Shown one piece after another: positions 15,272 through 17,953 of a DNA stretch of 17,953 bases. Source of the DNA: Methylovirgula sp. GTDB lineage: Bacteria; Pseudomonadota; Alphaproteobacteria; Rhizobiales; Beijerinckiaceae. The notes under the pieces were generated by a model. The model was not told the origin of the DNA. It made no database searches and was given only the letters and a program-made list of their open reading frames with translations. The translations under genes and the position numbers were made by a program. The stretch covers positions 1 through 17,953 of the forward strand of contig JASHUD010000055.1 of assembly GCA_030040215.1 (NCBI GenBank), written 5' to 3'. How positions within the stretch are numbered: the stretch's first letter is position 1; each line of letters opens with the position of its first letter.

Positions 15272-16570
15272 CTAGTCCGTCGGAGAGGCTTTGCCAGGGA
15301 AAGATCGTCCCAGCCAAGGTGGCACTTTGTCGAGGCCGATCAACTGGTCATAGGTACCGCGCGGGCGGATGACCGCATAATCGTCGCCATCCACCAAAAC
15401 TTCTGGCGCCAGCAGCCGGGAATTATAGGTACCCGCCTGCACGGCACCATAAGCGCCCGCCGATAGGATGGCGAGAAGATCGCCGGTGCGCGGTTCGGGC
15501 AAAGTCCGGTTCAAGGCCAGGAAATCGCCGGTCTCGCAGACCGGGCCGACGATGTCGGCGACGATGGTGGCAGCCGGGCGCGGACGTACGGCTAGGATCT
15601 CATGATGTGCGTCGTAAAGGGTCGGGCGCACGAGATCGTTCATAGCAGCATCGACAATCACGAAAGTCTTGTGCGGCCCTTGTTTGACGTAGAGGACGCG
15701 GGTCAGCAGGATTCCGGCGTTGCCGACGATCAGCCGGCCCGGCTCGAAGATGAGCTTGCGGCCGAGCGGGCCGAAATGGCGCCGCACGACCTTGGCGTAG
15801 CGGTCCGGGTGAAAGGTCTCGGCCGGATCCTCGTCGCGATAGGGGATGCCGAGACCGCCGCCGAGATCGACGTGTTCGACGTTGTGACCGTCGGCTTGGA
15901 GTTCGCCGACAAAAGCGGCGGCGTGGGCGAAAGCGGCGTCGAACGGCGCCAGTTCGGTGATCTGCGAGCCGATGTGCATATCGAGTCCGGTGACCGCGAT
16001 GCCGGGCAGGGCGGCCGCCTGCCGATAGACGGCGCGTGCCTGGCTTAGCGGAATGCCGAACTTGGTCTCCGACGTGCCGGTGGCGATCTTGGCGTGCGTC
16101 TTTGCGTCGACGTCGGGGTTGACGCGCAGCGCGATCCTGGCGCGCTTGCGGCGCGCCGCGGCGAGCTTGGAGAGCGCCAGAAGTTCCGGCTCCGATTCGA
16201 CGTTGAAGCAGAGAATGTCCTCGTCGAGCGCATGGGCCATCTCCGCTTCGGTTTTGCCGATCCCGGAAAAGGTGATCTTGTCGGGCGCGACGCCGGCGGC
16301 GCGGGCGCGGCGCAATTCGCCTTCCGAGACCACGTCCATGCCGGCCCCGAGCCGGGCGAGCGTCGCGAGGACGGCCTGGTTGGAATTGGCCTTCACCGCG
16401 TAGCAGACGAGCGTCGGCAGGCCTTCGAACGCACCCTTGAAGACTTGGTAATGGCGAACGATCGTCGCCGTGGAATAGCAATAAAATGGCGTTCCGACCG
16501 TCTCGGCGAGAACAGAAAGGTCGATGCCTTCGGCGTGCAAGACGCCGTTTTTCAGCGCGAAATGATGCAT
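15272..16570 (-). CDS. lysA: Diaminopimelate decarboxylase
   Basis: LysA decarboxylates meso-diaminopimelate to lysine, the last step of lysine synthesis. The 432-residue product is a fold-type III PLP enzyme of normal length. Visible motifs are PLP lysine K60 in CYAVKANSN, VVSEGELRRA, LRVNPDVDAKTH, TSETKFGI, HIGSQI, the glycine-rich HVDLGGGLGIPY, FEPGR, and catalytic C345 in CETGDF, with the closing SAGAYGAVQAGTYNSR. The ATG at 16570 is 7 bp after the lptM stop, so the two genes are probably co-transcribed. Confidence 0.97.
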   Translation of the reverse strand: MHHFALKNGVLHAEGIDLSVLAETVGTPFYCYSTATIVRHYQVFKGAFEGLPTLVCYAVKANSNQAVLATLARLGAGMDVVSEGELRRARAAGVAPDKITFSGIGKTEAEMAHALDEDILCFNVESEPELLALSKLAAARRKRARIALRVNPDVDAKTHAKIATGTSETKFGIPLSQARAVYRQAAALPGIAVTGLDMHIGSQITELAPFDAAFAHAAAFVGELQADGHNVEHVDLGGGLGIPYRDEDPAETFHPDRYAKVVRRHFGPLGRKLIFEPGRLIVGNAGILLTRVLYVKQGPHKTFVIVDAAMNDLVRPTLYDAHHEILAVRPRPAATIVADIVGPVCETGDFLALNRTLPEPRTGDLLAILSAGAYGAVQAGTYNSRLLAPEVLVDGDDYAVIRPRGTYDQLIGLDKVPPWLGRSFPGKASPTD

Positions 16571-16577
16571 TTGGAGA

Positions 16578-16832
16578 TCATTTCACCAAAGGATCGAGGA
16601 AGAACGGCGGTCCCTTGGAAGGCGGATTAGCGTTGGACGCGGTCGGCGCGGGAGGCGCTCCCGATCCGGTGTTGTTGATGGAGCCGGTCATGGATGACTG
16701 GCTGGTCACCGATGCCGTGGGCTCGTTCGGCGGCGTCCCAGGCGGCGGCAGAAGCGGGCCAGCCCGGCCGCAGCCGGCAAGCGCCAGCCCAAGAAACGTC
16801 AGGCAAAAAAGGCAGATGACGCGGGCTGGCAC
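16578..16832 (-). CDS. lptM: LptM-type small lipoprotein (LPS translocon maturation)
   Basis: The 84-residue product has a lipoprotein signal peptide with lipobox LALAGC (Cys at residue 21), followed by CGRAGPLLPPP, the short conserved motif of LptM/YifL. In E. coli LptM helps LptD form its correct disulfides in the outer-membrane LPS exporter. The rest is a Pro/Ser/Asn-rich, probably disordered tail. The start is a GTG at 16832 with GGAG 6 bases upstream. A lipoprotein of this kind directly before lysA is a familiar arrangement in Proteobacteria. Confidence 0.88.
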   Translation of the reverse strand: MPARVICLFCLTFLGLALAGCGRAGPLLPPPGTPPNEPTASVTSQSSMTGSINNTGSGAPPAPTASNANPPSKGPPFFLDPLVK

Positions 16833-16854
16833 GGCTGGCTCCGAAACTGCCCCC

Positions 16855-16888
16855 TATATAGACGAAGCTTCAAGGAAAGAGAACGCGG
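16855..16888 (-). promoter_or_regulatory. Candidate promoter of lptM-lysA
   Basis: On the minus strand a strong -10 TATATA (16860-16855) is preceded, after 17 bases, by a poor -35 TTCTCT. Transcription would begin near 16848, only about 15 nt before the lptM GTG. It lies in the 63 bp between the argH stop and lptM. Confidence 0.4.
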
Positions 16889-16895
16889 GCGCCGC

Positions 16896-17953
16896 TCAAC
16901 CTCGCTTGCCGAGCGCGGAAAGCCATTTTTTCGCCGCGGCCGCGACGCTGGCGGGCGCCGTGCCGCCGTAGCTCGTGCGACTTGCCACCGAGTTTTCGAC
17001 GCCGAGCACGGAAAACGCCGCTTTCGTCAGGCGCGGCTCGACCGTTTTCATCTCGGCGAGCGAGAGCTCTTCGAGCCCGACGTTCTTCTTGGCGGCGAGC
17101 GCCACGAGCCGGCCCGTTACACGGTGCGCGTCGCGAAACGGCAGCCCAAGCGCGCGCACTAGATAATCGGCGAGATCCGTCGCCGTCGCATAAGCCGCCC
17201 CCGCCGCGGCCTTCATGCGCGCGACGTCCGGTTCGAGGTCGGAGATCATGCCGGTCAGCGCCGCAAGACAGAGCGACAAGGTTTCGAGCGCGTCGAACGT
17301 GCCTTCCTTGTCCTCCTGGAGATCTTTCGAATAGGCGAGCGGCAAGCCCTTCAGCACGATCAGCAGGGCCGTGAGCGCCCCGATGATCCGGCCGCTCTTC
17401 GCCCGTACGAGTTCGGCGGCGTCGGGGTTGCGTTTCTGCGGCATGATCGACGAGCCGGTCGAGAACCGGTCGGAGAGCCGTACGAAGCCGAATTGCGGGC
17501 TCGCCCACAGCACAATCTCCTCCGCAAGCCGCGACAGATGCACGGCACAGAGAGCGGCGGCCGCCAGCGTCTCGATCACGAAATCCCGGTCCGAGACGCT
17601 GTCGAGCGAATTGGCGGTCGGCCGGTCGAAGCCGAGCGCCTTGGCGGTCGCCGCACGATCGATCGGAAACGAGGTGCCGGCCAGGGCCGCCGCGCCCAGC
17701 GGGCATTCGTTGAGTCGCGCCCGCGCGTCCTTCAGCCGGCCGCGGTCGCGCGCCAGCATCTCGACATAGGCGAGAAGATGATGGCCGAAGGTGATCGGCT
17801 GCGCCGGCTGCATGTGGGTGAATCCGGGCATCACGGAGCCGGCATGCGCCAACGCCTTTTCGGCGAGCGCCGCCTGCAAAGCGCGGATCTCGGCGTCAAG
17901 CGCATCGATCGCGGCACGGATATAGAGGCGGAAATCGACCGCGACCTGATCGT
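16896..17953 (-). CDS. argH: Argininosuccinate lyase (C-terminal part, cut by window edge)
   Basis: ArgH splits argininosuccinate to arginine and fumarate, the last step of arginine synthesis. The frame is open to the right edge, beginning there with DQVAVDFRLYIR, which follows the family's SRNDQ motif; 351 residues are visible and about 110 are missing. The superfamily signature GSSIMPQKRNPD with the catalytic serine loop is intact, as are PGFTHMQPAQP and AYSKDLQEDKEGTFD. The C-terminus TSYGGTAPASVAAAAKKWL is typical. The internal TTG at 17879 is not a start. The gene is upstream of lptM-lysA on the same strand. Confidence 0.97.
   Translation of the reverse strand, partial: DQVAVDFRLYIRAAIDALDAEIRALQAALAEKALAHAGSVMPGFTHMQPAQPITFGHHLLAYVEMLARDRGRLKDARARLNECPLGAAALAGTSFPIDRAATAKALGFDRPTANSLDSVSDRDFVIETLAAAALCAVHLSRLAEEIVLWASPQFGFVRLSDRFSTGSSIMPQKRNPDAAELVRAKSGRIIGALTALLIVLKGLPLAYSKDLQEDKEGTFDALETLSLCLAALTGMISDLEPDVARMKAAAGAAYATATDLADYLVRALGLPFRDAHRVTGRLVALAAKKNVGLEELSLAEMKTVEPRLTKAAFSVLGVENSVASRTSYGGTAPASVAAAAKKWLSALGKRG

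Overview
The window is about 18 kb of GC-rich chromosome, densely packed with housekeeping genes. It comes from an alphaproteobacterium, most likely of the order Hyphomicrobiales (Rhizobiales). The evidence is a gcrA cell-cycle regulator gene (essentially confined to Alphaproteobacteria), a TIGR02302/DUF4175 gene next to lysA, a short LptM-type lipoprotein gene between argH and lysA, an argD-argF-hslO operon, and a facing pair of the CTCTCCCCGC-type palindromic repeats I recall as common in this order. I cannot fix the family or genus from sequence alone. I see no phage, insertion sequence, CRISPR array, tRNA or rRNA.

Layout, left to right. (1) The 3' part of serB on the plus strand, cut by the left edge. 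(2) A convergent junction holding two facing repeats. (3) The minus-strand operon argD-argF-hslO, with overlapping stops and starts. (4) A 422-bp divergent intergenic region with a good sigma70-type argD promoter, a repeated CCGATCGG palindrome, a leader hairpin and a perfect 10-bp inverted repeat. (5) gcrA on the plus strand. (6) A long minus-strand phosphate cluster, transcribed phoR > pstS > pstC > pstA > pstB > phoU > phoB, with a three-unit Pho box between phoR and pstS. (7) Further upstream on the same strand, argH (cut by the right edge) > lptM > lysA > TIGR02302 > HIG1-domain small membrane protein > PduO-type cobalamin adenosyltransferase. This run ends in a decayed fragment of an HbpS/GlcG/PduO-C domain just before phoR.

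How the genes work together. PstSCAB imports phosphate. PhoU links transporter state to the PhoR kinase, and PhoR phosphorylates PhoB, which should bind the Pho box and drive pstSCAB-phoU-phoB. The PhoR encoded here has no visible membrane segment, so it would have to sense through PhoU/PstB in the cytoplasm. ArgD, ArgF and ArgH supply three steps of arginine synthesis, and LysA ends lysine synthesis (ArgD may serve both pathways). SerB ends serine synthesis. GcrA acts with CcrM methylation of GANTC sites in cell-cycle transcription.

Most of the window is ordinary core genome, and I do not see a new defence or mobile system. The places most worth a second look are the HbpS/PduO-C remnant lying in frame behind the adenosyltransferase, the doubled palindrome within the argD promoter, the anchor-less PhoR, and the inverted repeat between argD and gcrA.
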